Position numbers and translations under genes: made by a program
The notes under the pieces: generated by a model
What the model saw: only the letters and a program-made list of their open reading frames with translations
Databases searched by the model: none
What the model was told of the DNA's origin: nothing
Part shown: positions 1 to 10,553 of the stretch, one piece after another
Position numbering within the stretch: position 1 is the first letter of the stretch
Layout of the letters: each line of letters begins with the position of its first letter
Source: Lasioglossum baleicum
Lineage: Eukaryota > Arthropoda > Insecta > Hymenoptera > Halictidae
NCBI RefSeq assembly: GCF_051020765.1
Contig: NC_134929.1
Coordinates: 16,274,635 to 16,338,634, forward strand
DNA length: 64,000 bases
Direction of reading: 5' to 3'

Positions 1-600
1 GTACATAAATACATTAAGCGTGTATAATTCTAGATTCTAAACGAAGGTTGTAACAGGTGTAAAGCCTCTATACAGTTACAAATAAATAATAAAGAAAATT
101 TATAATAAAGAAAAGTTTACGAGTAGACACACACGCGAGTAAAGCAGGACAGACATAAATAATTCTCCTACGTCCGATTGTGCGTATACATATGCGTGAG
201 TCCAAGGTCCAATGGTCACCTAGTGAACAGGTTAATTCCGAAATGCCATATGTATTTTCTGCTCGGACGTAGAAAACAAACGCACGTCGCTACCGCGTGA
301 CGTTCCACGTATCCAGAGTCCGCTATAAAACTGCGGATCAAGACGCTACGAAATTTTCACGGAAACATCAATTGTCTGGCTTCCGCGGAAACATGCAAAG
401 TGCACGCGGCGATGTCTTCCTTGATCTTTATCCGTGTAAACTCCGGGAAACGCGACTCATCGCGGCCTTGCAGTTTCAACAAACCAAACGAAAGTTCAAA
501 AAACTGCAGCCTCCTATCAGATGCTTCAATGTTTGTTTAACATAGGCAAACAACTCTGCCATCGTTTAACATTTCGTTCTGAGAAAAATGGAAAAATTTT
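1..600. other. Intergenic, no supported feature
   Basis: Mixed-composition sequence with an 82-codon open frame at 297-545 that has no recognisable domain. I see no splice or promoter logic. Confidence 0.5.
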
Positions 601-619
601 CTTTTATCACAGATTTTTT

Positions 620-1536
620 ATTTTACGATTATTGATATAATAAAAATAATTTCTTAAGAAATGATTATATAGATATCTTTAGTGGAGCACACATTACAAT
701 AGGAGCTGCACAAAGTCTAAACAAAATCAATCTTGGCATTTTTTTTACCACGCTTATATATATATATATTAGCTTGCCGAGTTGTCGTTTTACTCGAATT
801 TTAAATCACTTCCCGATGAGCCTTGAGACTTGAAACTTTAAACATAGCTCAGAACTGGATGACAATGCAATATTAAAAAATAAATTAAAATAAAAAACTG
901 TGCGTCTAGGAGAAAAAAAATTTAACATTAACCGTCACACCTTGCCGCGCGACGCTCGGTAGTACGTCATCACGTTCAGCGATCCCCACTTCGCGCGACA
1001 GCGCTCCCTACTCCACTACGCGTTCCCACTCCGACTCATCCCCACTCCACGAAGGAGCTCAGTCAGTGTGGTGTTCCGTTCATTCAGTTCCATTTCGGAT
1101 AATTTCGGACTCCATCAAGAGATGTCATGTCGTCTCTTGGACTCATCCCCTCATTCTATCTCGCGTATTTCCATATCTTGCGTTTCTATATATATCTCTT
1201 ACTATTTCATACCAGTATTACTATATCTTCCGTTCCATTTAAAAAAGACTAAAAAATAAAAAAATATTTAAAAAAAACTTTTTAAAAACCACGCTTATAT
1301 TAAAACGCACTAAAAAGGAGAAAATAATTTTTTTAGGCATTGGTGACTATAAATAAAAGCGTGGAGCGGCCACGAAAATTACGTCAATATAGTTTAGCGC
1401 TCCACGCTTTTAAAATGATTTTCTCCTTTTTAGTGCATTTTAATATAAGCGTGGTTTTTAAAAAGTTCTTTTATATATTTTTTTTATAAGGGAACATGTA
1501 CCAGTTATGTATTTTTAAGGCTCGGTAGGATCAGTG
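620..1536. mobile_element. Interrupted TTAA-type repeat with an insertion of about 0.7 kb
   Basis: Bases 620-745 and 1485-1536 match, in reverse orientation, two adjoining parts of the repeat that starts at 47423 (shared words: GATATCTTTAGTGGAG, GGAGCTGCACAAAGTCTAAA, GGGAACATGTACCAGTTA). In the 47-kb copy these parts are contiguous, so about 740 bp was inserted here. The insert carries CCACGCTTATA-type sequence at both edges. The right end is GGATCAGTG followed by TTGA, a one-base variant of TTAA. Confidence 0.55.
1276..1467. mobile_element. Palindromic MITE with nested hairpin
   Basis: Arms of about 53 bp are almost perfect inverted repeats. The left arm starts AACTTTTTAAAAACCACGC and the right arm ends GCGTGGTTTTTAAAAAGTT. 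Inside, AAAAGCGTGGAGCG (from 1355) and CGCTCCACGCTTTT (to 1411) form a second palindrome. It sits within the larger insertion at about 746-1480. There is no coding capacity and I could not define a clear duplication. Confidence 0.65.
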
Positions 1537-1540
1537 TTGA

Positions 1541-1800
1541 CACTAGATCTACCACGCCAGTCAAAATGACTGGTTTTACAATTTCTTTCCAAAATTTTCC
1601 TACGTCATACTTGTATTACATTTTTTTCGCAATGATGTGATGACTTTTACAGCGATAACTAAAGGTGTAATATAATGAATTTTATTTTTGTTTTATTCAT
1701 ACAGAATCAAAATAATTTTATATCATGTCTACTTGTACCAATACCATTTTGACTGGTTTCGGTAGAAATAAGTATATTTCAATTGTCGGTAGATTTAGTG
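1541..1800. mobile_element. TTAA-flanked MITE (piggyBac-type target)
   Basis: The left flank is TTGA (1537-1540) and the left end is CACTAGATCTACC. The right end is GGTAGATTTAGTG followed by TTAA (1801-1804). Sub-terminal palindromes CCAGTCAAAATGACTGG (left) and CATTTTGACTGG (right) reinforce the symmetry. TTAA flanks are typical of piggyBac-class elements; the superfamily assignment is inference. The 175-codon open frame at 1725-2252 starts inside it. Confidence 0.6.
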
Positions 1801-1804
1801 TTAA

Positions 1805-2460
1805 CGAACGCGTCAACAATTTCCAAGGCTGTTTCGAGTGTCTGAAAAGAATTCGCGAGAGCATCGGTTCAGCGTCGAGCAGATCACCCTTTATAAAACG
1901 GCAGAGAACGTGTTCCCAGTACCACTTTGTACACATTCTGCGTATAAATTTCAGGGAACACGTTAGTCGCGTGTTCGCTCGATTTCCATTGCGCTCGTTT
2001 CCCGCGAGCAAAGAACAGGTTCTAATCTTTGGAACCTTTCCAAGAACCACCTCCTTCCTTTCGCGTTTTCTGTTTCCTTTTCATCTCATCTCCTCCAGTT
2101 TCGCGGACCGGGCTCCTACGTCTAGTCCACTCTTTGTTCGTTGCCACATACGTTACCCCTATTTATTTATGTGCTTTTTGTTTCCTCGCTCCCGTGATGC
2201 CTCTGCCGTATACAGCCTCGCCGTCGATGGATCCTTTCTTCCTCGATCGTAATCTTCCCCTCGATCCATCGTCCTGAGGCTGTTCCACTCTTTTGCGAAG
2301 CCGCTTTTAGATCCAGCAACGCTATATTTAGACGCGTCTCTTAATTTCCTTAAGATAACTGGACGCGGTCAAGCATTGCGGTCTACGCTCGTCAGATTGT
2401 TATCAACATTATCGTTCCCGAGCATGAAAAGCGACTAATAAGTTTAATAAGAGTAATCAG
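1805..2460. other. Intergenic, no supported gene
   Basis: A somewhat G+C-richer block from about 1810 to 2340. A 175-codon open frame (1725-2252, +) has no domain, starts in a transposon end, and competes with open frames in other phases, so it is not called a gene. Confidence 0.5.
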
Positions 2461-2660
2461 TAGAGGGTCTTTATGCGTTTATAGCAAAATTGAGTAGATG
2501 AAATTCAAAATTGTTGGAAAAGTTTAAAAATCGAAGATGTCAATATATGATTTTTCATCTATTAAAATCATTAAGGAAAGAAATAACATTCAATTTGGTT
2601 TCTACTTCTTGCAATCGACTCAAATAATTTTTATTTTGCATGAAGATCCGCAGTCTACTA
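2461..2660. mobile_element. Family A MITE copy 1 (about 200 bp)
   Basis: The right end is TTTTATTTTGCATGAAGATC then CGCAGTCTA. The left end is a decayed version of the same sequence inverted (GGTCTTTATGCGTTTATAGC). The interior closely matches the copy at 39716-39907 (GTTGGAAAAGTTTAAA, TCTATTAAAATCATTA, GAAAGAAATAACATT). Confidence 0.7.
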
Positions 2661-3456
2661 ATAAGTATGTGTGGCTTTATAAGAATGTCCAGATTCAATT
2701 TGTTCTTCACCATTTTCATTCGGCATAAACATTCATCGTCAATAGTACAAATTGTAACGATTGAACTAACAAACCAATAAAAATGAGATTTTAGGTGCTT
2801 GTGTAGTGAAGATATAAGAGTATCGGATGAAAATTATATTTCAGTTGGAAAAATGTTTCTCTCGTCTTGAATTTTGTAATTGTTTTAAACAAACGAGGTA
2901 TTTCTCCAGCGAAGTAATATTTCAAACTTCTTAAAAAGAGGAGGATGTCGCTCCAAGTCTCCCCTTTACAGACCTGTTTTTAAAAATGATGACACTTCAA
3001 AAATGGCGCAATTAAAATGATTTAAAGTGAACGCTGTCCATAAGTCACTATGTATTTAGCTTCTATAGAACTGTTCATAATCATCCCACAATTTCTCAAT
3101 GTCTTTTTTCCAACATTTATTCAAATACTTATATGTACATATACATTTAATTTTGCATTCAAATATTATCGTACGATAGCTACATCCAATCAAAATAAAA
3201 CAATAAAATCAAGCAGGAAGCTTGTATTCTTTAATTACCATTTTGTTGAATACAGTTTCGCCAGAAACGACCAAAACTGGTCGGTTTTACCTCTCCTGCT
3301 TTTCCTCTTCCACTATCCCATTCCAGTACCATGATCATACTCCAACATCCCCCACTAAGCCGTAGACTGGTCACATATTACTCTGGTCATCAGAGAAGGA
3401 GTAAATTGTATTCTCCTCGATTTTCTCGATCTGGCGACACTGGTTGAATATACTAA

Positions 3457-3776
3457 CAAGGGAAGCACCCCAAGTGTCCGATTTCGATTTTGATCATTTT
3501 TTGTGAGATGATGGTATATGGATCCCTAATTTTGTATGCAAAATATTAGGTGTACTTACTCAATAGTTTTAAAGATATAAACAATTGAACTTCACGCACT
3601 TCTGCTTACACGGCTAATGGAACTTCGAAAGGTATGAAAATTTAATTGTTCATATCTTTGAAACTATTGAGTAACTTTGCCTAATATTTTGCATACATAA
3701 TTAGGGATCCATATACCATCATCTCACAAAAAATTATAAAAATCGAAGTTCTTTGGTCCTTGGGGTCCTTCCCTTG
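3457..3776. mobile_element. Harbinger-like MITE copy 1, TSD TAA
   Basis: A 320-bp element with long inverted arms. The ends are CAAGGGAAGCACCCCAAGTG and its complement, flanked by TAA at 3454-3456 and 3777-3779. Arms share GGATCCCTAATT and AAAATATTAGG. Two further copies (10256, 48701) have TTA flanks. Three-base TWA duplications are the hallmark of PIF/Harbinger elements. It is non-coding and therefore non-autonomous. Confidence 0.8.
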
Positions 3777-3789
3777 TAAGTACTTTCAG

Positions 3790-3898
3790 AGCACGAAAGG
3801 AAACTAGCGGGTGGGGAACGGGGCAAGAGGAACGCAAAGGCAATCTGAATGGTCAGGCTTCTTTCCCCGTTTCCTTCCCGCTAGTTTTCTCTCGTGCT
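3790..3898. repeat. Long hairpin next to Harbinger-like copy
   Basis: AGCACGAAAGGAAACTAGCG and CGCTAGTTTTCTCTCGTGCT form imperfect arms of about 34 bp around a loop of about 40 bp. The arms are G+C-rich. It begins 11 bp past the right TSD of the MITE. It could be a decayed MITE or a structured RNA; there is no further support for either. Confidence 0.5.
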
Positions 3899-4854
3899 CC
3901 GCACAGTAAGTAGTGGATTTATGGAAGGGAGTGTATACATATCAGGTACGCGACCTTCGCAGGGTCTAAAACCGTCCAAACGTACTCGGGAAACCCACTC
4001 TTAGTTAATGATACTAATTGCTAGAGACATTTTCCCGTTACGTTCTTTATTATCGGATGGTTCGACGGTAACGACTTCGAGTGGTTCGACGGTAATGACT
4101 TTGGGTAGTTCGACGAAAACTAATTTTGGAAGTGTTAGTTATATTGAGGGTGTACACCGTCCATTTGAAGAATGGACATTTTCTTGTTGCACGAGGAGGT
4201 TGTTTCGAAATTGGAGAATATTTCAATTGAAATGAACCTAGGTTAGGTCGAGTCGAAGGATGCCAGGAAAGGGAACATAGAGTCTTTGAAGGTAGACCGT
4301 CTTATTTCCTTTGTAGTTTCTGTTCCTCGGGTCTGTAGAGTGGCTTTTCCAAATAAGTATATTAGTGTTAGACCGTGCGGCGCGGCGGTCGTGTACCTGA
4401 CAGACAGCAGGTATAGCTGCCCGGGAAGGTAACTGGCGGTGCAGCGTTCACTTTAAATAATTTTGAAGCGTCACCATTTCTCATAATGGGTCAGGAAAGA
4501 GGAGACTTGGGGCTACAAACTCATTTCACATAATTTGTTTGAAACAGTTGCAGAACGCGAAACAAACATTTTTTTCAACTTGTATCTTCACTATAAGCAG
4601 TGTCGAGCAATAAATAAATTCATTTAAATAAATAATTATGTAAATGAAAATTTAAATAACGTTATTTATTATTTGAGCAAGTCTAAATTAATTATTTAAA
4701 ATAATACAGTTAATTGTTATTTACAGATACAATTTCAATTATTACTTGCAGTGACAAATAATTAATTCATTGTATAAAAAAAAAAATACAAGAAATACGA
4801 GAAGACCAAAAACTGTTTATTTGATTTCCACCTCAATCCAAATAATAAATAATC

Positions 4855-5161
4855 GGTAATTATACAGAAAAGTACTGCCCACTCCGATTTTGAGGAAATT
4901 TAAATATTTTATGCAGCAACACATTCTGAACAGCTTTTTCCTTTTCCCATATAGGGGGGTCGCTTTTAGTTTTCGAGATATTTGCAAAAAACTATCGAAA
5001 AATTCAATACAGTATTCGCGATAGTTTTTTGCAAATATCTCGAAAACTAAAAGCGACCCCCCTATATTGGAAAAGGAAAAAGTTGTTCGAAATGTCAATA
5101 TCTATAACATATTTAAATTTTATCAAAATCGGAGTGGGCAGTACTTTTCTGTATAATTACC
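4855..5161. mobile_element. Palindromic MITE with 8-bp TSD AAATAATC
   Basis: Arms of about 140 bp pair along their length: GGTAATTATACAGAAAAGTA at the left, its complement at the right end, and central TTTTAGTTTTCGAGATATTT against AAATATCTCGAAAACTAAAA. AAATAATC is exact on both sides (4847-4854, 5162-5169). An 8-bp duplication indicates a hAT-type or P-type transposase; the terminal bases are not the usual hAT ones. Confidence 0.72.
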
Positions 5162-5169
5162 AAATAATC

Positions 5170-6356
5170 TTTTATTTGCAAATAAGAAATAATAATTTAT
5201 TCAAATAAAAAGTTTAGTTATTATTTGCAATTAAAATCACACGTTTATTTATTATTTAAAATAAAATTTGCCCAACACTGACTGTAAGCACTTAAAATGT
5301 CATTTTCGTTGGTTTGTTAGTTCAACCGCTATAATTTAATGAAAAAAGGTTGACCAAGAGAGAGAGAGGCTAACTTTTTCCCACACCAGTCAACTCTGTA
5401 ATGTCGTAATGTACATGAAAGCAATTTTAAAGCAATTTTGTCCACGATTTCGATCGAATATTCCATGTTAAATGTACAACGTTAATCTCCCCAGTTATCC
5501 GCGTGTTATTCACGAAAAAAAGGAGAGCCGAGAGAGCGAGAGCAGGTTGGCAATAAAGATCTGTTTGCAACAGCTCTTTTGCGTCATTGGCCAGTGGCCG
5601 GGACACGTTTTCCGTTGTATGTATCTGTACATCTCCGCGAAAACATAACACAGCACAGGGTCCGTAGCTCACGAATTCGGTCGGAAACGCAAGAAAGCAC
5701 GTCCGCTTGTACAAAATGTGTCCTTCTTTTTTCGGCTCGAGTCGTCTCGCCAGTGTCTTGCCCTCTTCCTTTCCTTTCCGCCAGAAGTCCCCCGCGCAAA
5801 TGCACTTCTGAGGTTGTTGGCTGCACCGTGGAATGCAGACGGAGGGGCTCGCGAAACCGCCATCCTCTTATGTCCTTCCGTCCTTCCTTTCGTCCCTTCT
5901 CAAGCAGGATCACCTGTTTTGCTCGTTTTCCCCTAGCTCCCTGCTCTATGAACATCTACGCGCGCGTATTCGGCGCCACTCTTCGCCGATTTCGGAGCAG
6001 GAATTCTTCTCACGAACATTCTATCGGTGTCCTGCGTTCTGGGTACTAATTTCTTGCGCTAGATGCTTCTGGTTATCCGTGTCGCGACGTCCTTTGTACC
6101 AGACCCGAAATTTAGTTCGAACTAAATAGCCGAACTAATCGATCAGGAAACGTTTCATCGTGTAAGAAATGTAAAAATCGAGAGAACCAAATTCTTATTT
6201 TGCATAAAGGTCTTTTACAATTTTGTTTGTTTACAATCTATTTACAAATAATATTGCAAATCGATTTTGATGACCTACAATTTCTTACGTGGGACGATAT
6301 TACCAATTTTTCTGTACATTTCGACATAAACAATTTTTGTTTCTCATTATCTCGTG
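5170..6356. other. Intergenic, G+C-rich block without supported gene
   Basis: Bases 5570-6070 are G+C-rich and open in several frames on both strands at once (for example 156 codons + and 123 codons -). No domain, start context or splice pattern favours one frame. It may be a regulatory or promoter-like block; nothing further can be supported. Confidence 0.4.
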
Positions 6357-6460
6357 CTAACATATTGGCGATATTCTCCTGGTTGAAACGACACCAAACA
6401 CGACACAGTTTGGACCCTGTTTACGGAGCCTCTATTATCCGAACGAATCAGTGAAACACG
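6357..6460. repeat. Dispersed repeat, half copy of the 56.9-kb palindrome
   Basis: CGACACCAAACACGACACAG and adjacent sequence match the left arm of the palindrome at 56871-57106 (CGATACCAAACACGACACAG). The opposite orientation is present at 45612-45690. Three loci in one window define it as a dispersed repeat. Confidence 0.55.
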
Positions 6461-6498
6461 AGTGTTCAATGTTGCATATTGTTATAAAAAAAAATTAA

Positions 6499-8331
6499 AC
6501 CGACTTCGAAAAAACGCACTAAAAAGTATGAAATAATTTCCATTTAATTTATGTGAATTCACACGAACTTAAATACAATACAATCTTCTCGGAGGCGGCG
6601 CAAAATTGAGAATTTCCGACACTGGAAATTACGAAAATCCTTAAATTCTTCTACATGCTTTCACATATTAATGTATCCACTCTTCCCACCTACCGATTTC
6701 CAAGTTCGCCATATTCGAATGAAATCATAATCAGCAACATCTGTCATTTGGAAAATTTTCAATTTTGCACCGCCTACACAGTGTGTCGAGTATATGGGAA
6801 TTCGGGAAAAAAGTCATAACTCTTAAACTATGCAATTTTCGAGTAAGGTACCTTAATACTTTTTGAAATAAAATGCAAAGACGAATCGATAGGTATATAA
6901 AAAAAATTTTTTTCAAATGCGACAACTTTGTTTTTATGTTTATTTTGATTGAGTTATTTTCGATGGACTTGTTGAAGTCGTCATTGTTCCACGACAGAAC
7001 ATATTATATAAATAATACGCATAAACTAAATGATATACATATAATACAACACACAATAACAAAAATACTATTACAGAATATTATAAATATAATATGTAGA
7101 ATAAAAATAAATACTGTAGGAAATGAATTTACAGATTATTAATAACTTGGACGCGTTTGCGATTGACTATGTTCGGCTTCAGTTTCACGTCTGACACTTT
7201 TGACCACGACGGCTATCGTATAAACAATTGAAAATAATGGATTGTATATTTAGAATAACATAATGAGTAAACATATTGTCTTATCGTTTTGCGCGGACTC
7301 AAGTAGGAACTCGATAGACTACGACTACGTTAAAGGCGTGGACGGCAAACGCACGCGTCAACATAAATTTCTACTATTTTTAACATTTCTGTATATTTAT
7401 GCACTTAAGGTCGACCGTCATATCAAGTCTAATGTGCTTTAAATTAATATAATACAAAATCTCAAAGAAACCTATTGGTACTTTCTTTAATACTCAATTG
7501 AAAGATTGTAAATATTTAAACAATTTTAAAACTAAATATATAATTTATAAGAATAAAATTGAACACATATGTAAGTACTTATCAAATGGCATGCGTTTAA
7601 AAATAATTGCAACAAATTTCTTCGAAAGAGACTACGCAGAAAGCCGCCGAGCGCGAGCGTCTTAATATGGTTTTTTATTATTTTCTCCGCTTGAGCAAAT
7701 GTGAGCAGATTTAAACCAACGCGAAAAATTAAAGTTTAATATGCCACCAATTACTGTAAAAAAATTCACGGGTGTACTTTGATGTACTCTGGATGTACTG
7801 GATTTTTTTAAAACTCTAATCAAAGATGATAAATGTTAAACATAAAAAATTAGGACAAATTGCGATTATTTGAAAAAAAAATTTTGGGAGATTGAAGGTC
7901 TTACAATGTTAAACACACCCTGTAAAAATCAAAGTAAAAAACCAAATAGCTTGCGAGGGACGCATGTTTAAAAAAAATGCACGGAATTTGACAGTAAAGT
8001 TTCAGCCTCAATTAAGTTAATTTTTTTTTATAAAATCTTTTTATTTCACAGTTTTTAGTGGAACGAGCAGAATTTCTAGAACACCGTAGGATGGTTATTC
8101 AATCTTACTGGTTATTTGAAATAAAAACCGCAAAGAATGAAAATATGCAAAATTTGTTTTCACGGAACCACCCCGGGGACATACTCTACAAGATGCAAAA
8201 GGTTTCGTTCCGATTGGTTCATCCATCTCGGCGTAATCGGTGAACGTACATAGAAAAAGAAGCGAAAATAAAAAAAAAAGGCACATACAGATCGAATTGA
8301 GTAACCTCCTCCTTTTTCGAAGTCGGTTAAA
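6499..8331. mobile_element. Non-coding element of about 1.8 kb with TTAACCGACTTCGAAAAA-type ends
   Basis: AACCGACTTCGAAAAA at the left and CTTTTTCGAAGTCGGTTA at the right are inverted. The right side (ATCGAATTGAGTAACCTCCT then CCTTTTTCGAAGTCGG) strongly resembles a terminal sequence I remember as widespread in insect, especially lepidopteran, genomes. The interior is A+T-rich and degenerate with no long reading frame. The left interior word AACGCACTAAAAAG is shared with the MITE at 1276-1467. Whether both ends belong to one insertion is inference. Confidence 0.45.
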
Positions 8332-9341
8332 AAGTGAACCATAATATGAAATCTTGACGCAGTGAACCAGGAACAAAGGTAAAACGGAGTTTCTTAATAT
8401 TCGATCGTACCGTACCGATTGATAAGAGATTGATAGTGTTTTACGTCGCTATGACATAAATCCTTTCTTTCCGATATAATTTATTGAGCTGTTCCCCCGA
8501 CAAGAGCTCCTTATCGATCTCGATCCAACAGTATCTCGATACCGCGATAACAAGAGTGGAAATTTTTCGACCGTGTCTGAAACGTGACTCCGCGCCCCGA
8601 CTCCGTGCTTGTAATGTTTCTTTCTTTTTATCGTTCGGGACCGGGTAACGGCAGTCGACGGTTTAATACGTCACTGGGTACGTCAAGAACCGGTCGAATC
8701 GTTTATGCACACACGCGAATCAAGTGTAGTGAGCCTAGGACTGTTTATCGGTCTCGAGCAATCGCGATACCGTTCGATGCGAGCGCGTATATCGCGCCGA
8801 AAACGTTATTTTTAAAAGACGCACCTCTCTCGCTCGTCCCTGAGAGTTCGGGCTTCGTTGCGGGAATAAAATGGAATTAAGATTGATGCCATTAGAGCTT
8901 TATCGGATATGCTGGTATGTACAACGGTAAGCCGAGGGGACGCTCACGGATTTGTGGAAACTGAAAGGACTATGGAAGCATAGGCATTAGCGAGATACTT
9001 TGTCACAATTATTTCGTTATTTGAATTTCAAATGAAATTGTATACATTCCATGAACACCACAATATCAGGTTTGTGTCGAAATTAGTAACACATTTGTAA
9101 CACAAATTGGACGCGAGTCTCGAGATCTGCAATTACGCCCGTCTCCACTAACTGACATTAATTACATCTTGTCCGTGATCGCAATTTAATGTGGCTATCG
9201 CGTTACTTGTTAGAAAAACTAAAAATCTGTAAGATTTTTCTGCGAAACGGCAAGACACATAACAGTTACTAACAGTAGGGTATAACATCGAGGATCTCGC
9301 TGTCACTGTAATTGCAAGATGTCAGTATCAACCCTTATCAA
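8332..9341. other. Intergenic, no supported feature
   Basis: Contains a moderately G+C-rich stretch (8500-8880) with a 98-codon open frame lacking any recognisable domain. Confidence 0.45.
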
Positions 9342-9530
9342 TAGACTGCGGATCTTCATGCAAAATAAAAATTGTCTTCATCAAAGAAGCCATATAAAAC
9401 ATTCTTTCTATTTTCGCTAATTTTAATAAATCGAGAATAACATGTGGGCGTTTTTAAATTGTCTTAACGTTTTTACTGTTTTAAATTACATCCTCCGATT
9501 TTTGTCATAAATGCATGAATTTCATCGACG
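9342..9530. mobile_element. Family A MITE copy 2
   Basis: The left end is TAGACTGCGGATCTTCATGC. The right end has the family's second terminal type, ATTTTTGTCATAAATGCATG. The interior includes TTTTAAATTACATCCTCC, matching copies at 42128 and 45212. Confidence 0.65.
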
Positions 9531-10211
9531 ATGCTTCCTCTCCCGAGTTATCTTCGTCTCTTGGTTAAAATAGACCTCCGCCGTTCAAGGGTTACTAACA
9601 GTCACGAAGGTATAAGCGACAATAAATAGTTTCATGAAATATTTCAAAATAAGAGAAGCAATGTTTGCAGCTGGGGTCTCCAACTAGTACAGTCCTCAAA
9701 TTAGTCGATCCAGGGTTAATCGCGTCGGCATCGAAAGTTCCGAAATCGATTTCAGACTGGTTCGCGCATTAACCTGTCGTAAACAATCGTTGACCTTGCT
9801 GGAGCGGCAAGTGCAAGCGCACGAGATCGAATCCTCGTTGCTCGACCTTGGCGAATCGTAATGCCGTGACAGTACGACCCGTAGATCGCGTCGGAAAATA
9901 GGTTGATTAAAACCGCTAATATTTTCTGAGATATTGGCGTTCGTATCAGGGAACAGGCGACACCGTGTGCTACACGAGCTGTGTTTGCCGTGCTGTCGAG
10001 GGACAACCTTCTCTTTAATTGCTATCGTGTGGAGACGATTTTATCGCGTCGTCTGGACGACAAAAATGTATCACACGATGTACCTTAAATCGCGGTTTTT
10101 TTTTCATATTCTTGGAAGCGATCGTGCAATAAATATAGTAAGATAATAATATAGGTGTATTTACAAATTACAGTAAACTTGTCCGATCTGAGAAAAACTA
10201 TTTCTTTGCGA
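9531..10211. other. Intergenic, no supported feature
   Basis: No repeat or coding signal that I can support, apart from short chance frames around 9752-10146. Confidence 0.4.
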
Positions 10212-10255
10212 CCTCGCCGACCGCGCCGAAGTGGAAGGGATATTCATTATTCTTA
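10212..10255. repeat. Fragment of a dispersed repeat, split by a Harbinger-like MITE
   Basis: GACCTCGCCGACCGCGCCGA and the following GGAAGGGATATTC match 16634-16680. The MITE at 10256 interrupts it exactly at TTA, and the match resumes with GATCG at 10554. Confidence 0.7.
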
Positions 10256-10550
10256 CAAGGGAAGGACCCCAAGTGTCCGACTTCGATTTTGTACATGGAT
10301 CCCTAATTATGTCTGCAAAATATTAGGTGTAGTTACTCAATAGTTTTAAAGATATAAACAATTGAACTTCACGCACTTCTGCTTACACGGCTAATGGAAC
10401 TTCGAAAGATATGAAAGTTTACTTGTTTATACCTTTAAAACTATTGAGTAACTACACCTAATATTTTGCAGACATCATTAGGGATCCATATACCATCGTC
10501 TCACAAAAAATTATCAAAATCGAAGTCGGACACTTGGGGTCCTTCCCTTG
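10256..10550. mobile_element. Harbinger-like MITE copy 2, TSD TTA
   Basis: The ends are CAAGGGAAGGACCCCAAGTG and its complement, with TTA at 10253-10255 and 10551-10553. It has a short internal deletion relative to copies 1 and 3 (295 bp against 317-320 bp). The host repeat at 16633-16690 preserves the empty site, with one TTA. Confidence 0.85.
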
Positions 10551-10553
10551 TTA

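Noticed and set aside
1725..2252. 175-codon + strand open frame
   Set aside because: It starts inside a TTAA element end, has no recognisable domain, and other frames in the same G+C-rich block are also open.
5579..6049. Overlapping open frames of 95-156 codons on both strands
   Set aside because: G+C-rich sequence loses stop codons by chance. No frame shows family motifs, splice logic or a start context that stands out.
9800..9860. Possible tRNA-like B box (GAGATCGAATCCTCG)
   Set aside because: No matching A box, acceptor stem or anticodon arm at the right spacing.
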